64,000 bases of DNA from Ectopseudomonas mendocina (GCF_007049795.1 NZ_SCFY01000019.1:1-64000), one strand, 5' to 3'; positions 1 through 9,226 are shown, counted from the first letter of the stretch. The notes: generated by a model from the letters alone, not told the origin. A program made the numbers and translations.

Positions 1-1
1 C

Positions 2-64
2 TACAACCTCAAACGTGCTATTTCGGTACTCGGGGCACGCCGCATGATCGAGCTGCTGACCTGA
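2..64 (+). CDS. Transposase, C-terminal end (partial)
   Basis: Only the last 20 codons are inside the window, reading YNLKRAISVLGARRMIELLT and then TGA. This tail (Tyr-Asn-Leu-Lys-Arg followed by a hydrophobic helix) is the usual end of IS1182/IS5-type DDE transposases, so I read it as the end of an insertion-sequence transposase. A hairpin follows at 96-132, and the stretch TTTTCACACAGTCTG near 154-168 could be the right inverted repeat of the element. The left part lies outside the window, so the family cannot be fixed. Confidence 0.6.
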   Translation, partial: YNLKRAISVLGARRMIELLT

Positions 65-95
65 GCGCTGCACTTTGCATCATTGCACCAGTAAA

Positions 96-132
96 AATAC
101 AAACGCCCCGAATCAATCGAGGCGTTTGTATT
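96..132. terminator. Hairpin after the transposase
   Basis: A perfect 12-bp inverted repeat (AATACAAACGCC and its complement) around a 13-nt loop lies 31 bp after the transposase stop. The arms begin and end with A/T runs, so it can act as a bidirectional terminator for the transposase and for the gene on the other strand. Confidence 0.55.
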
Positions 133-219
133 GAACCGGTTCACTTCAGAACGTTTTCACACAGTCTGAAACCAGGCGGCATTTTCCTGAGTGGCTCGAT
201 GTTAGCCGGGGCGGGGCAT

Positions 220-486
220 TCAGATGCCCATGTTGGCCAGGCTCTGCATGATGTTGCGCAGGGTGCCGGCGAGGGTAGGGTGGCTGGCCTCGAAACGTTC
301 CACCGCCAGATTGACGCCATCGACCAGCGTGGCGTCGGGCGCTGAGGCGGCTTCACGCGCCAATTGCACTTCGATTTCCTGGGTCAGCAGGTAAAGCGAT
401 GCGCGTTCTTCCTCGCTGAGCGGCGTGTCCTGGGCTAGGTGTTGCTGGAGGGCTTCCAGTTGCTGCTGCAGGTCGCTTGCTGGCAT
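220..486 (-). CDS. DUF4404 family small protein
   Basis: An 88-residue soluble protein starting MPASDLQQQLEALQQHL. The start at 486 is preferred because AGGAGAAC lies just upstream of this ATG, while the upstream ATG at 504 has no ribosome binding site. The N-terminal half is heptad-rich and Gln/Leu-rich, probably a helical hairpin or coiled coil, followed by a conserved SHPTLAGTLRNIMQSLANMGI-type tail. The layout fits the Pseudomonas DUF4404 family, whose function is unknown. It stands alone, between the transposase end and a HAD-like gene on the same strand. Confidence 0.7.
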   Translation of the reverse strand: MPASDLQQQLEALQQHLAQDTPLSEEERASLYLLTQEIEVQLAREAASAPDATLVDGVNLAVERFEASHPTLAGTLRNIMQSLANMGI

Positions 487-602
487 AGAGTTCTCCTTTT
501 CCAATCAGCTTAGGCATTGACCCCCAGCTGCGCTGGAAGTTTTCAACCCGTACCTGAAGGTTAATCCAAGCGAGCCGGCTTTGCCTGATCCGAGTCAAAG
601 TC

Positions 603-1319
603 TCAGGGCTTTTCGCCCTTGCTCCGGCGTACGCCGATATCGTCCAGGCTGGCCCCGATTTCTCCCAGGTGATCGACCACCGAATGCACGCCCAGACGAT
701 AGAGCAGCAGCGTGGCCTCGGCGCGCAGGTGTTTCTGCTCGCTTGCGTCCAGTGCCTGCCAGTCGGCCAGGGCGTAGCCGCACAGTGGCCCGCAGGCGGC
801 CAGGCCGATGGTCCAGCAGCCAGCATTGAGCCCGGCGTGCAGCAATAGCGGATTACCGCTGACGACTACACAACCATCCAGGCGCTCGACGTTCAGCTGG
901 CTCAATGCCTGCCAGCAGCTGTCTGGCGCCGGCCATGGCCTGGCCTGACGTGCCAGCACCGCTTCGATGGAGGCGGGCAGCGCTTCGGCCAGGCGCAGGC
1001 TGGTATCGGCCGGCAGGTCGTCCAGCCAGGCGCAGGGCGTGCCATTGGCATGCAGGCTTTGCAGCAACTGTGCAGCACCTGGGGTCAGCTCGGCATGATC
1101 GCCGGCCACCTCGCTCAGCGTCTGCTGTAGCGCTTGCAGTTGTGCTGCGGTTGCCGGCTTGCCTAGCCAGGCATCCAGCGCCTGCTGCGGCGCACCGACG
1201 AGGCTTGCGCGCGTGCACTCGGGGTGCAGCCGCTGCAGGGCGACGGGTAGCGTGCGGGCGCCGAAGTCGACCAGGCAGCCGGACAGTTGAAAGATCAGGG
1301 CGGTGCAGGGGGAGGGCAT
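603..1319 (-). CDS. HAD-superfamily protein lacking the catalytic aspartates
   Basis: A 238-residue protein with the fold signature of haloacid dehalogenase-like phosphatases, close to the phosphonoacetaldehyde-hydrolase-like subgroup. The first HAD motif, normally DxDGTL, reads FQLSGCLVDFG at residues 10-20, so both motif-I aspartates are replaced (Gln and Ser). Later segments resembling motif II (VVVSGNP, around residue 152) and a Gly-rich motif IV region remain. A protein without the nucleophilic Asp should not form the phospho-aspartyl intermediate, so it may be a binding or regulatory protein. The position two genes from mlaA matches the PA2803-type gene of P. aeruginosa. The catalytic role is therefore doubtful, but the family call is fairly secure. 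Confidence 0.65.
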   Translation of the reverse strand: MPSPCTALIFQLSGCLVDFGARTLPVALQRLHPECTRASLVGAPQQALDAWLGKPATAAQLQALQQTLSEVAGDHAELTPGAAQLLQSLHANGTPCAWLDDLPADTSLRLAEALPASIEAVLARQARPWPAPDSCWQALSQLNVERLDGCVVVSGNPLLLHAGLNAGCWTIGLAACGPLCGYALADWQALDASEQKHLRAEATLLLYRLGVHSVVDHLGEIGASLDDIGVRRSKGEKP

Positions 1320-1381
1320 GGGATCATCCTTGGCATTGGCCTAGGCCAATCTAGCGCCAACGGATGACCGTAATGTGACCG

Positions 1382-1792
1382 CTAGATGACGTCGAACAGA
1401 GCGCGTACGTGCTCCGGCAGGGCTACCGACTTGCCACTCTCATGGTCGATCCATACCAGTTTGCAGTAACCCTCACCGTAGACCGTGTGTGGATCTTCGA
1501 CGGTGGTCAGCCGATGGTCGATCACCAGGCTGCTGCGCCCCACCGCGCCGGCCCTCAGTTCCACCACCACGGTGGCAGGGTGTACCACCGGCTTCAGGTA
1601 GGTGTGTTGGGTTTGCAGGACCACCGGGCCGAACGGCACGTTGCTCATGGCTACGCCGGCCAGCTCGAACCAGGCGACACGGGCTTCTTCCAGGTATTGC
1701 ATGTAGATGATGTTATTGACGTGCCCGTAGCTGTCCATGTCGCCCCAGCGTACGGGGATGTGTGCTGTGTGCAGCAAGGTTTCGTCGGTCAT
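1382..1792 (-). CDS. Acyl-CoA thioesterase, hotdog fold (YbgC/FadM type)
   Basis: A 136-residue single hotdog-domain protein. The motif RWGDMDSYGHVNN at residues 15-27 carries the catalytic Asp and the conserved HVNN turn of 4-hydroxybenzoyl-CoA-thioesterase-like enzymes. These hydrolyse acyl-CoA thioesters in the cytoplasm. The length is normal for the family. The gene is divergent from mlaA, 104 bp away, in the arrangement seen in P. aeruginosa (PA2801/PA2800 as I recall it). The physiological substrate cannot be read from the sequence. Confidence 0.8.
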   Translation of the reverse strand: MTDETLLHTAHIPVRWGDMDSYGHVNNIIYMQYLEEARVAWFELAGVAMSNVPFGPVVLQTQHTYLKPVVHPATVVVELRAGAVGRSSLVIDHRLTTVEDPHTVYGEGYCKLVWIDHESGKSVALPEHVRALFDVI

Positions 1793-1896
1793 CGCTTTTC
1801 TTCGCTATGCTGCCCAATCAGGGCTCCAGGCTTTATACTACGCGGCATTCGGCCCGCTGGCGGTGGCCACATTATTTTCCTCAAGGAGAGATTTAA

Positions 1897-2601
1897 ATGC
1901 ATGTGATCGGTGCTCGCTGGATCGCGCGCCTGGGTGGCCTGATGGCCCTCGTCGGCCTGAGCCTGCTGCCTGCGATGAGTCAGGCCGCTTCGGAAGAAGA
2001 TCCTTGGGAAAGTTTCAATCGCCCCATCTTCCGTTTCAACGATACCGTCGATACCTATGCGCTGAAGCCGATCGCCCAGGGTTACCGGGCGGTCACGCCG
2101 CAATTTCTCGAAGATGGCGTACACAACGTGTTCGGCAACATCGGCGACGTTGGCAACCTGGCCAACAACCTGCTGCAGGGCAAGCTGCACAACGCCGGCG
2201 TCGATACCGGTCGCCTGATCTTCAACACCACCTTCGGTGTGCTGGGCTTCTTCGACGTGGCGAAACACATGGGCCTGCAGAAGAGCAACGAAGACTTCGG
2301 TCAGACCCTTGGCGTCTGGGGCCTGAACAGCGGCCCTTACCTGGTCATCCCGCTCCTCGGCCCAAGCACTGTGCGTGATGCCACCGGTCGGGTGCCGGAC
2401 AGCTTCCTTACGCCGTATCCGCACATGGATCATGTGCCGACCCGTAACGTGACCCGTGGCGTGCAGGTGGTCGACACCCGCGCCAACCTGCTGCAGGCCG
2501 AGCGCCTGATCAGCGGCGATAAGTACATCTTCATTCGCAACGCCTACCTGCAGAGCCGTGAGTTCAAGGTGAAAGATGGGCAGGTTGAAGACGACTTCTA
2601 A
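1897..2601 (+). CDS. mlaA: MlaA/VacJ outer-membrane lipid asymmetry protein
   Basis: A 234-residue MlaA family protein. Known members sit in the outer membrane with a porin and remove phospholipids from the outer leaflet, passing them to MlaC and the MlaFEDB transporter. The DPWESFNRPIFRFND block at the mature N-terminus and the later NLLQGK, DFGQTLGVWG and GPYLVIPLLGPS segments are family hallmarks. The start has a strong AAGGAGA eight bases upstream. The signal sequence ends around AMSQAAS and contains no cysteine, so no lipobox is visible, although E. coli MlaA is a lipoprotein. A strong terminator follows. The rest of the mla operon is not here. Confidence 0.9.
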   Translation: MHVIGARWIARLGGLMALVGLSLLPAMSQAASEEDPWESFNRPIFRFNDTVDTYALKPIAQGYRAVTPQFLEDGVHNVFGNIGDVGNLANNLLQGKLHNAGVDTGRLIFNTTFGVLGFFDVAKHMGLQKSNEDFGQTLGVWGLNSGPYLVIPLLGPSTVRDATGRVPDSFLTPYPHMDHVPTRNVTRGVQVVDTRANLLQAERLISGDKYIFIRNAYLQSREFKVKDGQVEDDF

Positions 2602-2615
2602 GTCCTGATAGATGC

Positions 2616-2645
2616 AAAAAAGGCGGCTCTAGAGCCGCCTTTTTC
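2616..2645. terminator. Bidirectional rho-independent terminator
   Basis: A continuous palindrome of A-run, GGCGGCTCT, AGAGCCGCC, T-run lies 14 bp after mlaA and 14 bp before the stop of the convergent PilZ gene. With A and T runs on both sides it can serve both genes. Confidence 0.9.
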
Positions 2646-2658
2646 GTAAATGCAGATT

Positions 2659-2958
2659 TCAGCTCATGGATATGATTGCCAAGCCCAGCGATTGACGACC
2701 GTCGCCCAGATCGCTGATCCGAACCACTTCGGCCTGGGCGTCGAGGCCGGCGAGTTCGCTGTGTTCTGAAGGGATATGGACCTTGACCTTGTCTCCCATG
2801 CTCAAGGCCGCTTCAGCCTCGATTTGCATGCCAGTACTGGAAAGATCCAGGCACAGTGCAGGAATTTCCCGGCCAGCATGATGGAGGACGACTGCAGCTT
2901 CCAGTCGCATGCGGATGTAGTCGCGTTTCTCGCTGTACGCTCGATCGTTCTGACTCAT
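2659..2958 (-). CDS. PilZ domain protein (c-di-GMP binding)
   Basis: A 99-residue single-domain PilZ protein. Both ligand motifs are present: the RxxxR loop as KRDYIRMRLE near residues 11-20, and D-x-S-x-x-G as DLSSTG around residues 43-48. PilZ domains bind cyclic di-GMP. The start at 2958 is chosen because the family similarity begins just inside MSQNDRAYSEKRD and GAGGA lies upstream; a longer reading frame adds only low-complexity residues. The gene lies between mlaA and the rssB-like regulator, as in P. aeruginosa PA2799. The target it controls is unknown. Confidence 0.85.
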   Translation of the reverse strand: MSQNDRAYSEKRDYIRMRLEAAVVLHHAGREIPALCLDLSSTGMQIEAEAALSMGDKVKVHIPSEHSELAGLDAQAEVVRISDLGDGRQSLGLAIISMS

Positions 2959-3172
2959 GGACCCTGTCCTCTTCTTATGAGCTCTCCCGCGGCTCTTATA
3001 ACCCTCGTCGATTTGACCTGTAAAGCCGCCGAACGACGACCGGTCCCGGCTTGAATCGGCCGGCAGATGGGAGTACCGTCTGCCCCTTGAAATCGCCTTG
3101 GCGCCATAGATGCAGCGCCGCGCCACGGGCAGTGACCAAAAATTGCCCTGGCGCAGTTTGCCTGGATACCCC

Positions 3173-4357
3173 ATGCACAAAACCAGTGCCACTCTGCTGA
3201 TCATTGACGACGACGATGTCGTACGTGCAAGCCTCGCGGCCTACCTCGAGGACAGCGGCTTCAAGGTGTTGCAGGCCAACAACGGTTTGCAGGGGCTGGA
3301 AGTGTTCCAGCAGGAAGGCCCCGACCTGATGATCTGCGATCTGCGCATGCCGCAGGTCGACGGTCTTGAACTGATTCGTCGTATCAACGCACTGGGTGTC
3401 GAGGTGCCGGTGATCGTCGTTTCCGGCGCCGGTGTGATGACCGATGCTGTCGAAGCCCTGCGTCTCGGCGCGGCCGACTACCTGATCAAACCTCTCGAAG
3501 ACCTCGCCGTGCTGGAGCATTCGGTGCGCCGTGCGCTGGACCGTGCGCGTCTGCGCGTCGAGAACCAGCTCTATCGTGAGAAGCTGGAAGCGACCAATCG
3601 TGAGCTCCAGGCCAGCCTGCACCTGTTGCAGGAGGACCAGAACGCCGGCCGTCAGGTGCAGATGAACATGCTGCCGGTGACGCCCTGGCAGGCCGATGGC
3701 CTGAACTTCGCGCACCAGATCATCCCGTCGTTGTACCTGTCCGGTGATTTCGTCGATTACTTCCGTATCGACGAGCGACGCATCGCGTTCTACCTGGCCG
3801 ATGTCTCCGGTCATGGTGCGTCGTCGGCATTCGTCACCGTGCTGCTCAAGTTCATGACCACGCGCCTGCTCTACGAGTGGCGGCGTGGCGGCACGTTACC
3901 GGAATTCAAACCCTCCGATGTGCTCGGCCACATCAATCGCGGGTTGATCAACTGCAAGCTGGGCAAGCACGTGACCATGCTCGGCGGTGTGATCGACGAG
4001 GAGAGCGGCATGCTCACCTACAGCATCGGCGGGCATCTGCCGCTGCCGGTGCTGTTCGAAAATGGCCAGGCGCGCTACCTGGAAGGCCGTGGCCTGCCGG
4101 TCGGCCTGTTCGAGGAAGCCGAATACGGTGATCTGGAAATGCAGTTGCCAGAGTCTTTCAGCCTGACGCTGCTGTCCGATGGCATTCTCGACCTGCTGCC
4201 AGGTGACACGCTGAAAGAGAAGGAATTGGCGTTGCCACAACTGGTTAGCCAGGCTGGCGGTACGCTGGGTGGTTTGCGTCAAGTTCTCGGTCTGGCCAAT
4301 CTGGGCGAGATGCCGGATGATATCGCCTTGCTGGTGTTGAGCAGGAACCTTGCATGA
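3173..4357 (+). CDS. rssB: RssB-type response regulator with PP2C-like phosphatase output
   Basis: A 394-residue cytoplasmic protein. The N-terminal receiver domain (about 1-125) has acidic residues D12-D14, the phosphoacceptor D56 in MICDLRMP, and the switch Lys in YLIKP. A linker helix is followed by a SpoIIE/PP2C-type Ser phosphatase domain (about 190-394) with FVDYF, ADVSGHG, YSIGGHLPLPVL and LLSDGILDLLPG segments. In Pseudomonas this architecture belongs to RssB, which controls the general stress sigma factor together with the STAS protein encoded next. The stop overlaps the rssC start by four bases (ATGA), implying translational coupling. The start at MHKTSATLLIIDDDD puts the receiver at the N-terminus. 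Confidence 0.85.
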   Translation: MHKTSATLLIIDDDDVVRASLAAYLEDSGFKVLQANNGLQGLEVFQQEGPDLMICDLRMPQVDGLELIRRINALGVEVPVIVVSGAGVMTDAVEALRLGAADYLIKPLEDLAVLEHSVRRALDRARLRVENQLYREKLEATNRELQASLHLLQEDQNAGRQVQMNMLPVTPWQADGLNFAHQIIPSLYLSGDFVDYFRIDERRIAFYLADVSGHGASSAFVTVLLKFMTTRLLYEWRRGGTLPEFKPSDVLGHINRGLINCKLGKHVTMLGGVIDEESGMLTYSIGGHLPLPVLFENGQARYLEGRGLPVGLFEEAEYGDLEMQLPESFSLTLLSDGILDLLPGDTLKEKELALPQLVSQAGGTLGGLRQVLGLANLGEMPDDIALLVLSRNLA

Positions 4358-4848
4358 ATCCTGGGATAAGCCCCGGTCGCATCCAATTCGCCGAGCAGGA
4401 CGGAACCTTCGTCCTGAAGTTTGTCGGTGAAGTCCGTCTGACGTTGTGTTCAGCACTGGATGCTACGATTGAAAAGATTTTCACCGCGTTGAATTTTTCG
4501 GCCATCGTCATCGACTTGACCGAAACTCGCAGTATCGACAGTACGACTCTCGGTTTGCTGGCGAAATTGTCCATTCTGTCGCGGCAGAAGGTTGGTCTAT
4601 TGCCGACCGTTGTCACCACTCACGACGACATCACGCGCCTGCTGGAGTCCATGGGCTTCGACCAGGTGTTCAATATCGTCGATCGGCCGATCCCGTGCCC
4701 GGAATGCCTGGATGATCTACCGTCGCAGGATCAGTCCGAAGAGGTGGTCAAGGCCAAGGTGCTGGAAGCGCACCGCATCCTGATGGGGCTCAACGACTCC
4801 AACCGCGAAGCGTTCCACGACCTGGTCAGTGCGCTCGAACGGCATTGA
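4354..4848 (+). CDS. rssC: STAS anti-sigma factor antagonist (RssC)
   Basis: A 164-residue protein with an N-terminal STAS domain (about residues 8-110). The motif VIDLTETRSIDSTTLGLLAKL contains the phosphorylatable serine pattern D-S-T-T typical of SpoIIAA-like antagonists. The C-terminal extension has a CPEC pair (about residues 112-115) and a helical tail. It overlaps rssB by four bases, so the PP2C domain of RssB is the likely phosphatase acting on this protein. This is the Pseudomonas RssB/RssC partner-switching pair feeding the RpoS response, known from the family and inferred here. A hairpin terminator follows at 4942-4975. Confidence 0.8.
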   Translation: MNPGISPGRIQFAEQDGTFVLKFVGEVRLTLCSALDATIEKIFTALNFSAIVIDLTETRSIDSTTLGLLAKLSILSRQKVGLLPTVVTTHDDITRLLESMGFDQVFNIVDRPIPCPECLDDLPSQDQSEEVVKAKVLEAHRILMGLNDSNREAFHDLVSALERH

Positions 4849-4861
4849 TTGATCGCTTTCC

Positions 4862-4925
4862 GTAGGGTGCGCTATGCGCATCGATATCTGCCGATAAAGT
4901 CGCTGGTGCGCACAACGCGCTCTAC
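4862..4925. repeat. Two degenerate copies of the 21-bp GTAGGGTGCGC repeat
   Basis: Copies at 4862-4882 and 4905-4925 face each other in the gap after rssC. They are diverged members of the palindromic family whose best copies lie in the pqq operon (core GGTGCGCACGGCGCACC). Confidence 0.6.
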
Positions 4926-4941
4926 TTTCTAACTCGCAATG

Positions 4942-4975
4942 AAAAGGGGCGTCAGCCAAGCTGACGCCCCCTTTG
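4942..4975. terminator. Terminator shared by rssC and, originally, tal
   Basis: An 11-bp perfect stem GGGGCGTCAGC / GCTGACGCCCC with a CAA loop, an upstream A-run and a downstream T-run. It faces rssC directly. Without the intron that follows, it would lie about 30 bp from the stop of the convergent tal gene and serve both. Confidence 0.85.
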
Positions 4976-5415
4976 TCATTGTGCGCCCAGCATGGGCGCA
5001 CTCCTGCGGGTGCAAGTCCCGCCGTAAGTTGATCACAGCGAACGAAGTGAAGCGCAACTGCGTGAGGGTGACCGAGCGTGGGGAGGAAGCGTGGAGCGTA
5101 ATCTGCGAGCCGATGAACAAGAACCGGATAGAAGGCGCTATGGAGCAGGGCGAGCGGGCAATGAACCGCAAAGCTCTGGTGATCAAGGCGAAGTGGCGTA
5201 GATCCGGCGGTTGTGCAGAGAAGGAGTGCGTTCTTACCTGGGGAGATCTCGCCTCGATCCTGAAAGGGTAACGGCGTCGAGCCGGAGCGAGAAGTCAGCA
5301 GAGGCCGTAGTAGTTTTTTTGACGAAGGGCCGAACGAGAGAGAGTGCGATAGGCCATCCTGATGCGACATGACCTGAAGTCAGATGCTCACCAGAAGGTG
5401 GGGCGGGCGCAGGCG

Positions 5416-6728
5416 ATGAGCGGTGAAGCCGTGATTCGCTCCGTCAGCGACGAGGCACTGCGCCGCGGGGTGAAACCGACAGCACAGGGCAAGGGCTGCT
5501 GTATCGGGCCCTTGCGAGAGGAAACCTGCAACGAGCGTGGAAGCGGGTCAAAGCCAACAAGGGAGTAGCGGGTGTCGACGGACTGAGCATAGAGCAGACG
5601 GCCGAACGGCTGCTGACGGAGTGGGCGGGGATTCGAGCGCAGCTCTTGTCAGGGTTGTACCGGCCCAGTCCGGTACGGCGGGTGATGATTGCCAAGCCGG
5701 ACGGAAGCCAGCGCGAGCTGGGTATACCAACGGTGACCAACCGTCTGATCCAGCAGGCCTTGCTGCAGGTGCTGCAACCGTTGCTCGATCCTGGTTTCAG
5801 CGAGCATAGCTACGGTTTTCGGCCTGGACGCCGTGCGCATGATGCGGTGCTTGCCGCTCAGGCGTATGTGCAATCTGGGCGCCGGATTGTGGTGGACGTG
5901 GATCTGGAGAAGTTCTTCGACCGTGTCAACCACGACATCCTGATTGAACGCTTGCGCAAGCGCGTCCCGGATCAAGGCGTTCTTCGTCTGATACGAGCGT
6001 ACCTGAACAGCGGCATCCTTGATGGCGGTCTGGTCATGCAGCGGCATGAAGGCACACCGCAAGGTGGCCCGTTGTCGCCGCTGCTGGCCAACGTGCTGCT
6101 CGATGAAGTGGGCAAGGAGCTGGAGCGCCGCGGTCACTGTTTCGTTCGCTACGCCGACGACTGCAACGTGTACGTGCACAGCCGCCGAGCGGGGGAAAGG
6201 GTGATGGCGCTGCTACGCCGTTTGTACGCCAGGCTTCGCTTGAGGATCAACGAGGCCAAGAGCCGCGTGAGCAGTGTCTTTGCGGGGCGCAAGTTCCTGG
6301 GGTACAGCTTCTGGGTAGCCCCGAAAGGGGTGATCAAGCGCACGGTGGCGAAGAAGGCGCTGGAAGCGTTCAAGCAACGAGTTCGGCAACTGAGCCGCCG
6401 CTCGTGCGGTCGCAGTCTGCAGCAGGTCGTTGAACGCCTGAGTTCCTACCTGGAGGGCTGGAAGGGCTACTACCGGTTGGCGCAAACGTCGCGAGTCTGG
6501 CAGATGCTGGACGAGTGGCTGCGTCATCGGTTGCGCGCGATCCAGCTCAAGCAGTGGAAGCAAGGCAAGACCATGTTCCGGGAGCTACGCGCACTGGGGG
6601 CAAGTCGTACAGTGGCACAACGGGTGGCGGCCAACAGCCGGCGCTGGTGGTGCAACAGCGGCAAGCTACTCAATAGGGTGTTGAACCTGGCCTGGTTCGA
6701 CCGCCTGGGATTAGCCCGACTCTCATAA
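5416..6728 (+). CDS. ltrA: Group II intron reverse transcriptase/maturase, apparent N-terminal frameshift
   Basis: From about 5457 the reading frame encodes a full RT: GVDGLSIEQTAE (RT0/1), PVRRVMIAKPDG, EHSYGFRPGRRAHDAV, the IVVDVDLEKFFDRVNHD block, GTPQGGPLSPLL, and the catalytic YADD in FVRYADDCNVYV. A thumb/X maturase domain follows, ending in RRWWCNSGKLLNRVLNLAWF. No HNH motif is present. The expected N-terminus (MSGEAVIRSVSDEALRR, from 5416) lies in a different frame from the rest. The RT frame itself has a TGA at 5424-5426 and no ATG or GTG before a TTG at 5646. A small deletion near 5450-5470 would explain this. The protein may thus be made poorly or from a non-standard start. Confidence 0.8.
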
Positions 6729-6740
6729 CCTCAATCCCTC

Positions 6741-6776
6741 GAACCGCCCGGTGCGGACCCGCATGCCGGGTGGTGT
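6741..6776 (+). other. Intron domain V catalytic hairpin
   Basis: ACCGCCCGG pairs with CCGGGTGGT through one G-U, and the inner TGCG/CGCA stem closes a short loop. The CGC triad near the base of the stem is where group II introns hold the catalytic metal-binding triplet. The following GGGGCGCAGTTC hairpin (about 6780-6808) would be domain VI with the branch adenosine. Confidence 0.7.
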
Positions 6777-6815
6777 GGCAGGGGCGCAGTTCATCAGAAC
6801 TGCCCCCTATGCCGA

Positions 6816-7742
6816 TCAGGCCTTGGCGGCCAGCAGGGCTTCGAGTTTTTCCTGATCGCGGGCGAACAGACGGATGCCCTCGGCCAGCTTCTCGGTAGCC
6901 ATGGCATCCTCGTTCAGGGCCCAGCGGAAGCCGCCTTCATTGAGGCTCTGGCGCGGTTCGCCGGCAGCGCCAGGGGCGAGTTGACGAGTGAGCTGGCCCT
7001 CGTCTTCTGCCAACTTCTGCAGCAGTTCGGGGCTGATGGTCAGGCGGTCACAACCGGCCAACGCTTCGATCTGGCCGATGTTGCGAAAGCTCGCACCCAT
7101 CACCACGGTGTCGTAGGCATTGGCCTTGTAGTAGTCGTAGATGCGCGTGACCGATTGCACGCCTGGATCTTCGCTGCCGACGAAATCACGGCCCTCGGCT
7201 TTCTTGTACCAATCGTAGATGCGCCCCACGAACGGCGAGATGAGGAATATGCCGGCATCGGCGCAGGCCTGCGCCTGGGCGAAGGCGAACAGCAGCGTCA
7301 GGTTGGTCTGCACGCCGGCTTTTTCCAACTGCTCGGCGGCGCGGATGCCCTCCCAGGTCGAAGCGATCTTGATCAGTACGCGCTCGCGGCCAATGCCCGC
7401 TTTTTCGTAAAGACCGATCAGGCGCTCGGCGCGGCGCAGGGTCGCGTCGGTGTCGAACGACAGGCGCGCATCGACTTCGGTGGAAATGCGCCCCGGGATG
7501 ACCTTGAGGATCTCCTGGCCGACGGCGACCGCGAAATGATCGCAGGCCAGCCCCAGGTCACCCTTGCCAGCACTCATGGCCTGATTCAGCAGATCGGCAT
7601 AGCGAGGAAGGGCTGCCGCCTTGAGCAGCAGAGAGGGGTTGGTGGTGGCATCCACCGGTTGCAGGCGAGCGATTGCGTCTAGGTCACCGGTGTCGGCGAC
7701 TACGGTAGTGAACTGCTTGAGTTGTTCCAGCTTGGAGGTCAT
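6816..7742 (-). CDS. tal: Transaldolase
   Basis: A 308-residue TalB-type transaldolase of the non-oxidative pentose phosphate pathway. It moves a dihydroxyacetone unit from sedoheptulose-7-phosphate to glyceraldehyde-3-phosphate. Family motifs are VDATTNPSLLLKA near residue 30, the Schiff-base lysine in RVLIKIASTWEG near residue 130, and VMGASFRN. The length is normal and it begins MTSKLEQLKQF. The gene is convergent with rssC, as in P. aeruginosa (PA2796). The group II intron now lies between its stop and the nearest terminator, so its transcript may extend through antisense intron sequence. Confidence 0.95.
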   Translation of the reverse strand: MTSKLEQLKQFTTVVADTGDLDAIARLQPVDATTNPSLLLKAAALPRYADLLNQAMSAGKGDLGLACDHFAVAVGQEILKVIPGRISTEVDARLSFDTDATLRRAERLIGLYEKAGIGRERVLIKIASTWEGIRAAEQLEKAGVQTNLTLLFAFAQAQACADAGIFLISPFVGRIYDWYKKAEGRDFVGSEDPGVQSVTRIYDYYKANAYDTVVMGASFRNIGQIEALAGCDRLTISPELLQKLAEDEGQLTRQLAPGAAGEPRQSLNEGGFRWALNEDAMATEKLAEGIRLFARDQEKLEALLAAKA

Positions 7743-7937
7743 GACGAGGCCTTGTCGTTGCAGATGGCATGACCTTACCCGAGGCGCAGCGGGCGCTCAA
7801 CGGTCGGGTCACTGACAATATTTACCTTTTCGGGCTGCGCTTTTTACCGGCTCGTTCGTCTTTATCTATGACGGTGCGTAAGAACGTGCCGAAGTCGGTG
7901 GAGTCCGACTGTAGACGAGCTGCCAAGGAGCCCGAAT

Positions 7938-8233
7938 ATGTCGACCCAAACCCAGCTTTCTCGTTCAGTTTCCGCTGGACCGGATACGCGCCAGTGTCGC
8001 GAGTGGTTGCAGGCCGCCGGGCTGCGCTTCAGCATGCCCCGGCTCAAGGTGGTGGAGGCGCTGTGCAGCGCCAATGACGAGCAGGGAATATCCGCGCGCG
8101 CACTCCACCAGCAATTGAATGAGGCCGGCGAACCACTGTCGCTGGTCAGCGTGCGCCAGGTGCTGCGGCGTATGGAGGAGAATGGCCTGGTGCAGACGAC
8201 GGGGCGTAGCCGCTATCGCCTGAGCGCGCCGGA

Positions 8234-8240
<7 letters not shown>
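7938..8240 (+). CDS. Small winged-helix protein resembling the Fur DNA-binding half
   Basis: A 100-residue protein. Residues about 20-90 read like the N-terminal winged helix of Fur regulators: CREWLQAAGLRFSMPRLKVVEAL, ISARALHQQLNEAG, SLVSVRQVLRRMEENGLV, then a RYRL wing. The C-terminal metal-binding and dimerisation half of Fur is absent, and there is no His/Cys cluster. AAGGAG lies upstream of the ATG. The stop overlaps the end of convergent dusA by seven bases. It may regulate as a small DNA-binding protein, but the target is unknown. Confidence 0.65.

Positions 8241-9226
<986 letters not shown>

Larger units (their letters stand above)
4981..6810 (+). mobile_element. Group II intron (IIC-like) inserted behind a terminator
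   Basis: The element begins with GTGCGCCCAGC, the GTGYG start of group II introns. It encodes a maturase without an HNH endonuclease, and ends with a recognisable domain V (6741-6776) and a domain VI hairpin finishing in CCCCCTAT at about 6810. The left end is ten bases after the stem of the rssC/tal terminator. Insertion just behind a rho-independent terminator is the known habit of class C introns, and the endonuclease-free maturase fits that class. It separates tal from its terminator and interrupts no gene. Ends are judged by eye and could move a few bases. Confidence 0.85.

Noticed and set aside
4939..5271. A 110-codon open frame just after the rssC terminator
   Set aside because: It lies in the 5' structured part of the group II intron, has no conserved features, and starts inside the terminator hairpin.
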